Below are positions 1 through 7,913 of a stretch of DNA of 64,000 bases, in pieces. The DNA lies in assembly GCF_000832985.1 (NCBI RefSeq), contig NZ_CP009921.1:62001-126000 (forward strand). The letters run 5' to 3'. The DNA is from Priestia megaterium NBRC 15308 = ATCC 14581. GTDB lineage: Bacteria; Bacillota; Bacilli; Bacillales; Bacillaceae_H. The notes under the pieces are model-generated. The model worked only from the letters and a program-made list of their open reading frames with translations, was not told the origin of the DNA and made no database searches. Numbering within the stretch: position 1 is the stretch's first letter; every line of letters begins with the position of its first letter. The position numbers and the translations under genes are program-made.

Positions 1-12
1 CGGGAGGTTATT

Positions 13-1233
13 ATGAATAAGCAAAAATCAGGCAATTACTTTAAAGTCTTGAGTATTATGGCATTAGGTTCCTTTTTAGCTATATCTATTCCTGCGAATG
101 CAGCTAAAAATAATAAAGAAAAAGCTGATCAACCATTTCAAAATAAAAATTGGGAATACAATATAAAAGAAACGCATAATATTGGAAGCCTAAAAATGAT
201 TGGAGAGCAAAGAATCCCTTTTAAGAAAGAATTTCAAGGTGCTGTTATAGGGGGGCTATCAGGACTTGCCTATAACGCTAAGCAAGGTACATGGATGATG
301 ATAAGTGATGACAAATCGGATAACAGTCCTGCCCGTTTTTATACAGCTCAATTGAATTACGATAATAAGAATTTTGATTCGGTTAAATTGACAGGAATGA
401 ACTTTTTAAAACAAGCCAATGGTACAAACTATCCTAATCAAACGCAATATACTGTAAAGGGAGGAGAAGTACCAGATTTTGAATCTATACGTTTAGATCC
501 AAAAGACGGAAGTGTTTGGTATACAAGCGAAGGGAGCCGTTCTCTTGGCTTAAATCCTTTCGTAAAGCATGCGACTGGGGAAGGGAAATATTTGGCTACT
601 TTGCCTTTAGCGAAACAATTTAAGATGATACCAGAACACGAGATTGGATCACGTGATAATTTAACTTTTGAAGGAATTGCCTTTGCAAACGACGGTAATT
701 CCTTATGGGTTTCCATGGAAGCACCTTTATATCAGGATGGACCTGTACCTACAACAACTAATGGGGCGCTATCACGAATTACACAATATGACCGTAAGGG
801 AAAACTATTAGTACAATACGCATATCCTATTGATTCCATTCCGGTGAAGCCTGGACCTGGTAAGTATGCAGATAACGGAGTATCAGAAATTTTATCTATA
901 AATAAACACAAACTTCTAACCATTGAACGTTCTGGTGTACAAAGTGCAGATGGAACATTTAAAAATTATATCCGTATTTATGAATTAGATACACGTGGGG
1001 CCAGTGACATTAGTAATATTCACTCACTACAAGGACAAAAATTTAAACCTGTGAAAAAGCGTCTTGTTCTGGATTTGACAACATTAGGTTTATCGGTACT
1101 GGACAATATTGAAGGGATATCTTGGGGACCAAAGCTCCCAAATGGACATGACAGTTTAGTTCTAGTTTCAGATGACAATTTCAATCGTAACCAAGTAACC
1201 CAATTCTTAGCGTTTGAAGTATTGCCAAAATAG
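13..1233 (+). CDS. Secreted esterase-like phytase-family protein
   Basis: A 406-residue protein with an N-terminal signal peptide: lysines near the start, a hydrophobic core (VLSIMALGSFLAISIP) and a likely cleavage after ANA near residue 31. The mature part resembles the 'esterase-like activity of phytase' family (PF13449), a beta-propeller fold: it has GGLSGLAYN, PDFESIRLDP, SEGSRSLGLNPF, LTFEGIAFANDGNSLWVSMEAP and a C-terminal NIEGISWGP/LVLVSDDNFN pair, all typical of that family. Members are exported and thought to cleave phosphate esters; the substrate is unknown. The ATG follows GGGAGGTTATT, so the start is secure although the promoter lies outside the window. A terminator follows near 1403. 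It appears monocistronic and unrelated to its neighbours. Confidence 0.75.
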   Translation: MNKQKSGNYFKVLSIMALGSFLAISIPANAAKNNKEKADQPFQNKNWEYNIKETHNIGSLKMIGEQRIPFKKEFQGAVIGGLSGLAYNAKQGTWMMISDDKSDNSPARFYTAQLNYDNKNFDSVKLTGMNFLKQANGTNYPNQTQYTVKGGEVPDFESIRLDPKDGSVWYTSEGSRSLGLNPFVKHATGEGKYLATLPLAKQFKMIPEHEIGSRDNLTFEGIAFANDGNSLWVSMEAPLYQDGPVPTTTNGALSRITQYDRKGKLLVQYAYPIDSIPVKPGPGKYADNGVSEILSINKHKLLTIERSGVQSADGTFKNYIRIYELDTRGASDISNIHSLQGQKFKPVKKRLVLDLTTLGLSVLDNIEGISWGPKLPNGHDSLVLVSDDNFNRNQVTQFLAFEVLPK

Positions 1234-1591
1234 GGATTCTAGTGCAAAAAATACTCTCTAGAAACATAGGGTGTTAGTTTCATACAGTAGGTCTAAATAA
1301 CTTCAAAGGGAAAGTTTCTACCTCTGAGAACGGGGATGACTCTTCTACGAAATCATACAATCCTTTCTAACGAGAACTTAAAAGGTTTCTGGTCAGTTTG
1401 AAAAGAAGGTTAATATTTATTAACCTTCTTTCTTTATTATTATAGATTAAGACAGTACTTAATAGTGTACCTTTTACTAATAAGATGACCTATTTATTAC
1501 TTACACATTTAGCATAAAGAATGAGTTTTTCACCATAGTTATAATAAGGATAAATTAAATCTATTAAGTAACCTAAAGGTGGTGAGTTTTT
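1234..1591. other. Gene-free stretch between the esterase gene and a small ORF
   Basis: I see no convincing coding region here. It holds the terminator at about 1403-1437 and, near its right end, a Shine-Dalgarno site (AAAGGTGGTGAG) serving the small ORF at 1592. Confidence 0.4.
1403..1437 (+). terminator. Rho-independent terminator after the esterase gene
   Basis: Perfect 11-bp inverted repeat AAGAAGGTTAA / TTAACCTTCTT with a 6-nt loop, followed by a T-rich tract (TCTTTATT). Confidence 0.75.
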
Positions 1592-1741
1592 ATGAAAAAC
1601 AGGGATAAAAGACGAAAAAAGAAACGTGACTTTTTAAAGGATTACTTAAAAAATAAGTTAGGAAATTGGAAGCCTAGACTTGGCAAAGAGCCTACCTCTA
1701 ACTCTAAGACGACGACTCAAGAAAATAGAAACCTTGATTAG
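1592..1741 (+). CDS. Small basic hypothetical protein (49 aa)
   Basis: A short reading frame preceded by a strong ribosome-binding site (AAAGGTGGTGAG, 6 nt before ATG). The product starts MKNRDKRRKKKRDFLKDYL and is very rich in Lys and Arg in its first half, with a Ser/Thr-rich tail. It has no membrane segment or cysteine motif. The good RBS and the lack of overlapping genes support it as real, but I do not recognise a family. The charge could suit nucleic-acid binding, which is only a guess. Confidence 0.45.
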   Translation: MKNRDKRRKKKRDFLKDYLKNKLGNWKPRLGKEPTSNSKTTTQENRNLD

Positions 1742-1836
1742 GAAATGTTTAGATGGAGGTATTTAGAAATTTTCCACCATGAAAAATACCCCCCTTTAGA
1801 AGTCTATCTCTAGGGGGAATTGCTTATAAGGTATAT

Positions 1837-2109
1837 TTATTTAACAGCTTCTTTTAATTCTTTTCCCGGTTTAAAAGCAGGAAACTTTGAAGCCGAAATT
1901 GTCATTTCTTCACCTGTTTGCGGGTTACGACCTGTACGAGCTGCACGTTCACGTACTTCAAATGTTCCAAATCCAATCAACTGAATTTTTTCTTCTTTCG
2001 CAAGTGTGTTAGAAATCGTTTCAAACAACGCTTCCACAGCTTTTTTAGCATCTTGCTTTGATAGTTCTGCTTGTGTTGCAACGGCATCTACTAGTTCACT
2101 TTTATTCAT
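1837..2109 (-). CDS. hup: HU-family histone-like DNA-binding protein
   Basis: A 90-residue protein, the standard HU length, starting [11 protein letters not shown]. It carries the family hallmarks: helical dimerisation half ([21 protein letters not shown]), the [21 protein letters not shown] beta-arm with the DNA-intercalating RNPQTG turn, and the C-terminal [13 protein letters not shown] longer frame exists upstream, but GAGGTG 7 nt before the ATG at 2109 selects this start. HU bends and compacts DNA. Plasmid-borne HU copies may help replication or Xer-type recombination complexes; nothing here shows which. Confidence 0.93.
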   Translation of the reverse strand: MNKSELVDAVATQAELSKQDAKKAVEALFETISNTLAKEEKIQLIGFGTFEVRERAARTGRNPQTGEEMTISASKFPAFKPGKELKEAVK

Positions 2110-2395
2110 ATTCAAACACCTCATTCTTTTATTTTTAGATAACATGTAGAGATGCTAACCTATCATAGCTTCTACACGCTTGTCACTTAATAAGGTTAGA
2201 TAAAAGGAAGAGGAATTCCTGTTTTTCCGGGAATATTCATACTGAGATTTGCTCTGTGGCGAAATGAAGTCCATTCAAGCTGGATAATGAGTCATTCACT
2301 GCAAAATCCACTATGTAATATAAAAAAACATGTATATGAATTTTTAATTTAGCTCAAACTAATAACGTATTCCCCAATCGCCTGGATTTTAACAA

Positions 2396-2429
2396 GCCTT
2401 TGCTCCTGTTGAGCAAAGGCTACTTTTTT
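2396..2429. terminator. Terminator-like hairpin upstream of the HU gene
   Basis: 10-bp perfect stem GCCTTTGCTC / GAGCAAAGGC with a 5-nt loop, followed by TACTTTTTT on the plus strand. On the minus strand it separates the 72-aa gene from the HU gene. Confidence 0.65.
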
Positions 2430-2484
2430 GACGAGGTTCTTCTATAAAATATGTCATTTTGAAAAGACTTTTGTGTAAGTAAAA

Positions 2485-2530
2485 TTAGTCGCTCTAAAAA
2501 GATCCATCCTTTTAGAGCGACTAATTTTTA
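2485..2530. terminator. Bidirectional terminator abutting the 72-aa gene
   Basis: 15-bp perfect stem TTAGTCGCTCTAAAA / TTTTAGAGCGACTAA around a 10-nt loop, with T-rich flanks on both strands. It lies immediately after the stop codon of the minus-strand gene ending at 2531. Confidence 0.75.
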
Positions 2531-2749
2531 TCATTCTTTATAAAGACAGTTATATGCATGATTATTAGTAGATGTGACGACAAATGTTGGTTGTCCATTT
2601 TGACGTTTATGAAAGACCTTTACACCACAACCTGGGCAAGCAAAAAATCCTCTGGAATGCATGTAGCTGAATTTTGTGATTTCTTCAGGTTTAAAAATAC
2701 CCATTTTCGTTCCACAATGAATATATACAGCTTCTTTTACACTTGACAT
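2531..2749 (-). CDS. Small zinc-ribbon hypothetical protein (72 aa)
   Basis: A 72-residue protein with an ATG behind GGGGAGTGATCCA. It contains CPGCG in the middle, a cysteine near the N-terminus (IHCGTKMG) and one near the C-terminus (AYNCLYKE), a spacing that could bind one zinc ion. The central piece reads as a compact beta-rich zinc ribbon (FFACPGCGVKVFHKRQNGQPTFVV). I do not recognise a named family. It stands alone between two terminators. DNA or protein binding is plausible but not shown. Confidence 0.6.
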   Translation of the reverse strand: MSSVKEAVYIHCGTKMGIFKPEEITKFSYMHSRGFFACPGCGVKVFHKRQNGQPTFVVTSTNNHAYNCLYKE

Positions 2750-3110
2750 TGGATCACTCCCCTATATACGTTGAGTAGCTTTCTATTTTTAGTATATAAG
2801 AGATGAGTGGATAATTTAACCTTTTTAAACTAATTTAATATAAAATTCAGAAAATTATTTCAATCCGAAGTTAAAGAGTAAAAGATAATTTTTTATTTAT
2901 GTATCTTAAGAACCACCTTTTCATACTAACAAACGTCAAAGTGAAAACAGTAAATGAGGGGTAAATAGAAAATATCCATTTATGCAAAGTAGATATAACA
3001 TTAATTTTATATATTAAGTAATGGTAAAATTAATGTTATACATATAAGTAATAGTTAACATATTTTATTAAAAAGTATTATATCTATTACTCCTTTTGTA
3101 GAAAAAGGTC

Positions 3111-3180
3111 TTATTTGTCATCACTAAGAGTAAATGATATATCTTAACTTTTTATAAGTTAGTTACACCATTTACATATC
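3111..3180. repeat. 70-bp dispersed repeat, copy 1
   Basis: Begins TTATTTGTCATCACTAAGAG, continues GTAAATGATATATC and ends ACCATTTACATATC. It shares the head TATTTGTCnnCnnTAAG(A/T)GTAAAT with copies at 3283 and 28397 and has a related tail (TTTAC). It is the most diverged copy. Confidence 0.45.
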
Positions 3181-3282
3181 TACTATAAAAACTTTCAATT
3201 TGTAACTTTATATAAATATGATATAACAATTTATCAATAGATAAATAGAAGATAGATTGGTATATAACAAGAAGGGAAGGAT

Positions 3283-3352
3283 CATATTTGTCGTCAGTAA
3301 GAGTAAATAGTGAAACTGATTATTTTTATAAAACACTTTCCTATTTACTTAC
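3283..3352. repeat. 70-bp dispersed repeat, copy 2
   Basis: Head ATATTTGTCGTCAGTAAGAG then GTAAATAGTGAAACT, tail CTATTTACTTAC. The ends form an inverted repeat (TAAGAGTAAATAG against CTATTTACTTA). The tail runs directly into the left arm of the intron-split dif-like site, so the element may be accessory sequence for that site. Confidence 0.5.
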
Positions 3353-3456
3353 GTCGGGTAGGCGGGCACTCTCACGAGCGCCCGCCCCCCTAAGAACCGT
3401 ACGTGACAGATTTCCCGTCATACGGCTCAAGCCTTCTTTTTATCCGAACAACTTAT

Positions 3457-5106
3457 TTATTTAATACACGGTACATGTACTAATTTAGCAGCTTTACCTG
3501 TAGAAACTTCTAAGTTTCGTACCGTAACTTTTTCGCCATTTTGTAGAGTGTGTTTACATAATGCGCAACGATAACCTTGTTTCCTTGCGAGCTTCATCCT
3601 ATCTAGCGTATTTTCGCTATTAAAGACCTTACGGTCTCGCTTTTCCCAATAATCTTTTAGATTCGGATCATCTGGGCTGTTCTTGTAGGCTACCATGACA
3701 TGTCGTTCTATTTTAATCCAAGACATCTTCAGCAATTGAATATTAGTAAGTGGACATGTGAGAATCCATTTATTGTTTCCACCGTGGTGGGGCTTCTTAA
3801 AATAGCGTTTATTAATCCATTTCCAAGACTTCCTTGGATGCAATTGTCTAAGGTGTTTCCTTATTTTCAGGAAAACGTAGTTGTCCATATAACCAAAGGT
3901 CTTTTTTGACACGACATGTTTCCAATACTGTCCATGGCCTCGAATAATAGGGTTTAGAACACGTATGATTTCTTTTACTGGTCGTCCTCGCATCGCTGCG
4001 AACGTATCTTTTATCTTGCTTTTTGCTTTTCTGATGTTATCTTTACTGGGTTTGATCAATAACTTATTTCCTTGCTCAGTCTTGTATTGACGAAGTGAGA
4101 AACCGAGAAAATCAAACCCATTCTCGATATGTGTTACTTTTGTTTTATCAACACTCAATGTAATCCCGCGCCTTTTTAAGTAAGGAATCAACTTTTGATA
4201 CATAAGTTGAGCTTGCTCATTAGTTTCCGTTACGATGACGAAGTCATCTGCGTAAGCGACACGTCCCATCTTACACTTTGGATCAATCTTGTAGCCCGTG
4301 CCTGATTTATATGTCTTTCGATAAACAATACCAATCTCTTTTTCCATTCCATCTAGCGCTATATTAGCTAGAAGGGGAGAAGCTACACTTCCTTGGGGAC
4401 TTCCTTCCATTGTGTTGTGAAATATACCTTGCTCCATATATCCCATCTTGAGCCATCTCCCAATCAGCTTGTTTCCTGGAAACATAGACGTTTGTTTACT
4501 TATCCAATTATGATTGAGATGGTCGAAACACCCTTGGAAATCTCCTTCAAACACCCACTTTTTCTTACTATTCGTATTGAGCTTTTTAAAGAGATTGCTA
4601 ATGGCATCATGAGTGCTTCTTTTAGGGCGGAAACCGTAGGAACTGGCTTCGAACCTGACTTCCCATTGCGGTTCTAGTGCGTTCTTTACGACATTTTGAT
4701 AAACTCGATCTCGTATCGTCGGAATACCGAGGGGTCTTAATTTCCCATTCTTCTTAGCGATAAACGTTCGTTTCGCTGGTTTTGGGCGATGCTGAAAAAC
4801 ATTACGTCTTAGTAGTTCTTGATACAGTTTGATACGTTCGTTTGGTTGTGAGGCCGTATAGCCGTCTACACCAGGTGTTCGCTTACCGGTATTTTGTTGC
4901 GTTACTCTGCGAATGGAGAGTAATAAATTAGCTTTACTCCGGAGGAGTAAACGTTGAAGTTTTCTTACTCTTCTTCGTTGATTTTGTTGTTCGGCACGAT
5001 AAATTCTTTGTCGTAACTTCGTTACATATTGTTGTATAGTATTCCAATCAATAGAGTACCAACCTTTATGCGAGACGTGCGCCGACGCTCGTAGAGAGGT
5101 ATTCAT
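3457..5106 (-). CDS. ltrA: Group II intron reverse transcriptase/maturase
   Basis: A 549-residue intron-encoded protein. It has the RT domain with RPLGIPTIRDRVYQ, SSYGFRPKRSTHDAI, EGSPQGSVASPLLANI and the catalytic YADD box in RVAYADDFVIV; then a maturase (X) domain around residues 370-460 (PIIRGHGQYWKHV); then a short C-terminal region with CALC and a final HVPC. That tail resembles an HNH endonuclease domain but lacks the central His-His pair, so nuclease activity may be lost. The frame extends 12 codons further upstream, but AAAGGAG upstream of the ATG at 5106 marks the start. The protein would splice its own intron RNA and reverse-transcribe it during retrohoming. Confidence 0.93.
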   Translation of the reverse strand: MNTSLRASAHVSHKGWYSIDWNTIQQYVTKLRQRIYRAEQQNQRRRVRKLQRLLLRSKANLLLSIRRVTQQNTGKRTPGVDGYTASQPNERIKLYQELLRRNVFQHRPKPAKRTFIAKKNGKLRPLGIPTIRDRVYQNVVKNALEPQWEVRFEASSYGFRPKRSTHDAISNLFKKLNTNSKKKWVFEGDFQGCFDHLNHNWISKQTSMFPGNKLIGRWLKMGYMEQGIFHNTMEGSPQGSVASPLLANIALDGMEKEIGIVYRKTYKSGTGYKIDPKCKMGRVAYADDFVIVTETNEQAQLMYQKLIPYLKRRGITLSVDKTKVTHIENGFDFLGFSLRQYKTEQGNKLLIKPSKDNIRKAKSKIKDTFAAMRGRPVKEIIRVLNPIIRGHGQYWKHVVSKKTFGYMDNYVFLKIRKHLRQLHPRKSWKWINKRYFKKPHHGGNNKWILTCPLTNIQLLKMSWIKIERHVMVAYKNSPDDPNLKDYWEKRDRKVFNSENTLDRMKLARKQGYRCALCKHTLQNGEKVTVRNLEVSTGKAAKLVHVPCIK

Positions 5107-5707
5107 AACAGCACGCTCCTTTTCGTTAGAAGATAGCCACAAATTTATTTTCGTGTTGAAGACCCATGAGAAGTAGGCGCTCTTTCGAGCCTGTCATTGT
5201 CTGTGAAGACGACAGTATCCGTCCAGTTATACAATGTTCTTGATTTCCTGTCCCTTTTCAGGGTAACGGCTTTCGCTTTTTCCCATATCCCATACCCTCT
5301 GTCACATCGTTTGACTTTGCAGTCATCCTACTGCTTGCGCAGATGACATAGGGCTTACCAAGTTCCACATTCCACAGATACGATAGGGGTAGGTAGGTTC
5401 TTTACTCCGGGTAAGATGCGGGACGCATCAGAGTAGCATTATGATTCTACTTTTCCTCTTACCAAGACCCAAGCTAGTCCATGCATTATCTTGAGCTAAG
5501 AGTTACGAAGCTTACAAACCTTCACTTTCGTTTACCATACCTATCTTCTCCTAGCAGTATTCTGGACCATGCATTTGTCCTCTGTTTCCGCATTTCCTCA
5601 TGCAACCGACAGACTCGTTACCAAGCATGCCGTTTCGGATGGAGATCATCTTTGCGTCTAGATGAGTAGCGTCAGCTACACTGTAAGAAAGCGACTTCTT
5701 GTCGCAC
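5107..5707 (-). ncRNA. Group II intron 5' ribozyme region (domains I-III)
   Basis: About 600 nt between the intron's GTGCGAC start and the maturase start, without a credible ORF. It includes the EBS1 candidate CATAAT at 5443-5438 (minus strand) and many GAAA-type loops. Domain IV is inferred to hold the ORF, domains V and VI to lie at 3353-3450. Confidence 0.75.
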
Positions 5708-5731
5708 CATAATGTCTCTTATAAGAAACGA

Positions 5732-5773
5732 AAAGATCCCCAGAACTTTGCAAAGTTCTGGGATCTTTTTTAA
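5732..5773. terminator. Terminator hairpin next to site S0
   Basis: Near-perfect stem AGATCCCCAGAACTTT / AAAGTTCTGGGATCT with one bulge, followed by TTTTTT on the plus strand and TTTTCG on the minus strand. It insulates the PadR module from the interrupted site. Confidence 0.7.
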
Positions 5774-5793
5774 ATAAAATTTAGTTTACCTAT

Positions 5794-5852
5794 TTGACAC
5801 TTATATCATTTAATGATATATATTAATTAATGATATATCATTAAATGATATA
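5794..5852 (+). promoter_or_regulatory. padR promoter with two palindromic operators
   Basis: -35 TTGACA (5794-5799), 17-bp spacer, -10 TATATA (5817-5822). Two palindromes, ATATCATTTAATGATAT just upstream of and inside the -10, and ATATCATTAAATGATAT just before the RBS, cover the promoter and likely leader. The arrangement fits autorepression by the PadR protein encoded next. Confidence 0.7.
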
Positions 5853-5864
5853 AGGAGGTTCATA

Positions 5865-6200
5865 ATGCCAAGAAATGATTCATTAGAAATGGGAGAACTC
5901 ACAGATACTTCTTACTATATTTTACTGTCCTTAGTAGAAGCTAAACATGGTTATCTTATTATGAAGACAATTGAAGTCATGACAAGTAATCAATTTTCGA
6001 TTGGACCTGCATCTATGTATACCACTATAAAAAAGCTCTTATCAGCGAAATTAATTAAGTTATGTGATGAAGAAAATGACAAAAAGAAGACGTATGTAGC
6101 AACAGATAAAGGCATTGAACTATTAAAGAAAGAAGTACAGCGTAGAAAAGAAATGATTAAACATGCTGAAGAAATTTTAAATCAAAAGGGAGGTCTGTAA
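5865..6200 (+). CDS. PadR-family transcriptional regulator
   Basis: 111 residues with the PadR winged-helix fold: TDTSYYILLSLVEAKHGYLIMKTIE, then GPASMYTTIKKLLSAKLIKL, a wing (DEENDKKKTYVATDKGIELL) and a C-terminal dimerisation helix. ATG follows AAGGAGGTTCATA. It is co-transcribed with a DUF2812 gene 1 nt downstream. PadR plus DUF2812 is a common Bacillus pair, in which the regulator usually represses its own operon and the membrane partner may be a sensor or stress protein. Two matching palindromes in the promoter support autoregulation. The pair forms the module between dif-like sites S0 and S1. Confidence 0.88.
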   Translation: MPRNDSLEMGELTDTSYYILLSLVEAKHGYLIMKTIEVMTSNQFSIGPASMYTTIKKLLSAKLIKLCDEENDKKKTYVATDKGIELLKKEVQRRKEMIKHAEEILNQKGGL

Positions 6201-6201
6201 T

Positions 6202-6741
6202 GTGAAACAAACAAAGTATATAATGAGTGGTGGAATCGCATTTTCTGAAGAAAAAGATTTAGAAAAACTTAGTAACTATGCAAAAAAGGGATGGATTTTA
6301 GATCGTTTTGCTTTATTTGGTTACAAATTAAAAAAGGCTGAACCACAAGAAATACAATACTCAATGGATTTTCAGCCAGATGCAGATGAAGAGTATTTCA
6401 TGTATTTTGAAGAGGCAGGATGGTCACATGCTTGCTCAATTGGAAATGAAATTCATATATTTATTGCCTCTATGAAAGCAAAGCCAATTTATTCAGACAA
6501 AGCAACCACAATTGAAAGATATGAAAGAGAAAAAAAGCAAATGGGTAAAGCTGCTTTAATTACTCTTACTATAAGTATAATGTTTTTATTATTTAATATT
6601 ATGAGTTTATATGGTTGGTTACCTGAATACATCGGAAATATTAGCGAGATTTTATTAATAATTTCAATTATTATCCTAGTCTTTCCCGGCCTCCCATATA
6701 TAGCTTATCTATATAGATTAAATAAGTTGCGCAAATTTTGA
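6202..6741 (+). CDS. DUF2812 membrane protein, partner of PadR
   Basis: 179 residues. The first ~95 match the DUF2812 pattern: IAFSEEKDLEKLSNYAKKGWILDRFALFGYKLKKAEPQ then YFMYFEEAGWSHACSIGNEIHIFIA. Two transmembrane helices follow (about 115-137 and 145-168) and a short basic tail. The start is GTG, one base after the padR stop codon and behind GGGAGGT, so translation is probably coupled. Function is unknown; the family almost always sits next to a PadR regulator. Confidence 0.8.
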   Translation: MKQTKYIMSGGIAFSEEKDLEKLSNYAKKGWILDRFALFGYKLKKAEPQEIQYSMDFQPDADEEYFMYFEEAGWSHACSIGNEIHIFIASMKAKPIYSDKATTIERYEREKKQMGKAALITLTISIMFLLFNIMSLYGWLPEYIGNISEILLIISIIILVFPGLPYIAYLYRLNKLRKF

Positions 6742-6743
6742 TA

Positions 6744-6796
6744 AAAACCAACAAAGGCTCTGTAATCATACATTGAGCTTTTGTTGGTTTTTTATA
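6744..6796 (+). terminator. Terminator of the padR-DUF2812 operon
   Basis: Stem AAACCAACAAAGGCTC paired with GAGCTTTTGTTGGTTT (one mismatch), followed by TTTT. Confidence 0.75.
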
Positions 6797-6801
6797 GATG
6801 C

Positions 6802-6846
6802 AAAAATAAGCAATGCACTATTTTAAATGCATTACTTATTTTTTAT
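6802..6846. terminator. Terminator for the 43-aa minus-strand gene
   Basis: 13-bp stem with one mismatch, AATAAGCAATGCA / TGCATTACTTATT, A-rich before and T-rich after. It overlaps the stop codon of the small gene at 6836. Confidence 0.55.
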
Positions 6847-6967
6847 AGATTACTTCGTAAGCTACATATATAACGAACAAAGTTATGAAAGTAATTCCTA
6901 TTTCTATAAACGATCCGCAGATTATACCTTCAACATATATTTGGCCATTATAAAAAGATACTCCCAT
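6836..6967 (-). CDS. Small membrane protein (43 aa)
   Basis: A reading frame MGVSFYNGQIYVEGIICGSF... ending ...YEVIYKK, with one transmembrane helix (GIICGSFIEIGITFITLFVIYVAY). ATG at 6967 lies behind AGGGGTGTTAAGT, and a terminator follows. The upstream sequence contains an inverted repeat (TAACACC / GGTGTTA) that could be an operator. No family recognised. It lies convergent to the PadR operon and 55 bp from site S1. Confidence 0.5.
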   Translation of the reverse strand: MGVSFYNGQIYVEGIICGSFIEIGITFITLFVIYVAYEVIYKK

Positions 6968-7022
6968 ACTTAACACCCCTATGTATACCGGTGTTAAAGT
7001 ATATGTTTATATATTTCCTTCT

Positions 7023-7050
7023 AGTTAACATAAAACCATTTCTAGGAACT
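7023..7050 (+). other. dif-like (XerC/XerD-type) site S1
   Basis: Left arm AGTTAACATAA, 6-bp spacer AACCAT, right arm TTCTAGGAACT. Compared with the Bacillus subtilis dif site (reverse complement arms AGTTTACATAA and TTCTAGGAAGT) 20 of 22 arm positions match. It is the best copy here. Its last base is the first base of the minus-strand stop codon of the next gene. Confidence 0.85.
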
Positions 7051-7532
7051 TATTCAAAGTGTTCAGGAGACCAAATAGCTATATCATCGCCTGGAACGGC
7101 AACTAAAAGCCACTCATTGTCGCTTCCTCCCCAATGATCACCTAGTTGCCAACATTCATAGTTCGTATCATGACCATTTACAAATAAAATGCTACCTGAT
7201 TCAAATGAAATGATGAGATGGGGCGACCGATGACCTAAATGTACATCCACTATTTTTTGTCTCTTAACATCCCAAATATGTTTAAAGTGCTGTTCTTCAG
7301 TATGTGTGGGGACTTCTCTCTCCGAAGATGGATAGACAAGTGGGACCTCATCATATACCGTCCACGCTGTTTCAATCGTTAAAATGAATGCATCATCTTC
7401 TTTTCGATCATAGTGAGTAAAGATTAATGAAATGGCGGAAACCTCAGACGCGAACTTTATCCCATCCATTTGACTACCAACAAGTAAATGCCTTAACGCT
7501 TTCTCTGTGAATCTCCGATTCTCTATTTTCAA
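7050..7532 (-). CDS. Hypothetical protein (160 aa), single-gene module
   Basis: A soluble, acidic, tryptophan-rich protein without signal peptide or membrane helix. Recognisable stretches are FILTIETAWTVYDEVPLVYP, SPHLIISFESGSILFVNG and CWQLGDHWGGSDNEWLLVAVPGDDIAIW, which look like alternating beta strands. I do not recognise the family; immunity proteins can look like this but nothing proves it. Start codon is TTG, 7 nt behind GAGGAGA. That Shine-Dalgarno site lies in the terminal bases shared by both IS110 copies. The gene ends exactly at dif-like site S1. Confidence 0.65.
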   Translation of the reverse strand: MKIENRRFTEKALRHLLVGSQMDGIKFASEVSAISLIFTHYDRKEDDAFILTIETAWTVYDEVPLVYPSSEREVPTHTEEQHFKHIWDVKRQKIVDVHLGHRSPHLIISFESGSILFVNGHDTNYECWQLGDHWGGSDNEWLLVAVPGDDIAIWSPEHFE

Positions 7533-7689
7533 AGTCGTTTCTCCTCGTATATTATATTTAAGCCCTATTTAGGAGCTAAGATCTGTTTCCATATTAATTA
7601 ATAAACTAAATAACATATTACTTGGATGTCTCAAGATATTTCTAGATAATGATCATAGGATCATTTGGGACAATTCTTCTTTCTCCTGT

Positions 7690-7912
7690 GGATTAACCAC
7701 AATGTAAGACTGTTTCTCAGTGAACGCGCGGGACTCCCTACTCGCAGGCTGAGCAGCCTGTCATTCGAACCTAGAGGGTAGTAGCTCTATGGCGGCTTTC
7801 GAATGCAGGGGAAGCTCTGATACACGAGGTTGTTGGTCGGCGTACACACTAGAGATATCTCGAGACGTCCAAGGAAATGCCAAGTGATTCTAAATCGAAA
7901 GGAGGTCTCTCC
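7690..7912 (+). ncRNA. Probable IS110 bridge RNA region, copy 1
   Basis: The GC-richer region upstream of the transposase can fold into several hairpins (for example GCAGGCTG ... CAGCCTG, and CATTCGAA ... TTCGAATG enclosing a smaller stem). IS110 elements of this group are known to encode a guide (bridge) RNA in this position. The exact RNA ends are not visible from sequence alone. Confidence 0.5.
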
Positions 7913-7913
7913 C

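Larger units (their letters stand above)
2750..3352. other. AT-rich gene-free region with repeats, left edge of the module array
   Basis: About 600 bp with no credible gene. It holds two of the three copies of a ~70-bp repeat (3111-3180 and 3283-3352) and, at 3053-3063, AGTTAACATAT, which matches the left arm of the dif-like sites at 10 of 11 positions but has no recognisable right arm. It ends at the group II intron boundary. Confidence 0.5.
3353..5707 (-). mobile_element. Group II intron (complete, 2355 bp)
   Basis: Read on the minus strand the element starts with the group II consensus GTGCGAC at 5707 and ends ...CCTACCCGAC at 3353. Near its 3' end it has a domain V-like hairpin (GAGCCGTATGACGG ... 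GTACGGTTC) and a GC-rich domain VI-like stem (GGGCGGGCGC against GTGCCCGCC). A ~600-nt ribozyme part precedes the maturase ORF. The last six bases of the 5' exon, ATTATG, are matched exactly by CATAAT in the intron's domain I (plus-strand 5438-5443), a good EBS1-IBS1 pair that fixes the boundary. Both boundaries fall inside a dif-like site. Confidence 0.88.
3347..5729 (+). other. dif-like site S0, split by the group II intron
   Basis: Joining 3347-3352 to 5708-5729 across the intron gives left arm ACTTACCATAA, spacer TGTCTC and right arm TTATAAGAAAC. Against the best site of the array (arms AGTTAACATAA and TTCTAGGAACT) 16 of 22 arm positions match. Left arm plus spacer are nearly the same as site S5 at 11671 (AATTACCATAA, TGTCTC). 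The intron therefore sits inside the presumed XerD-binding arm. Confidence 0.7.
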
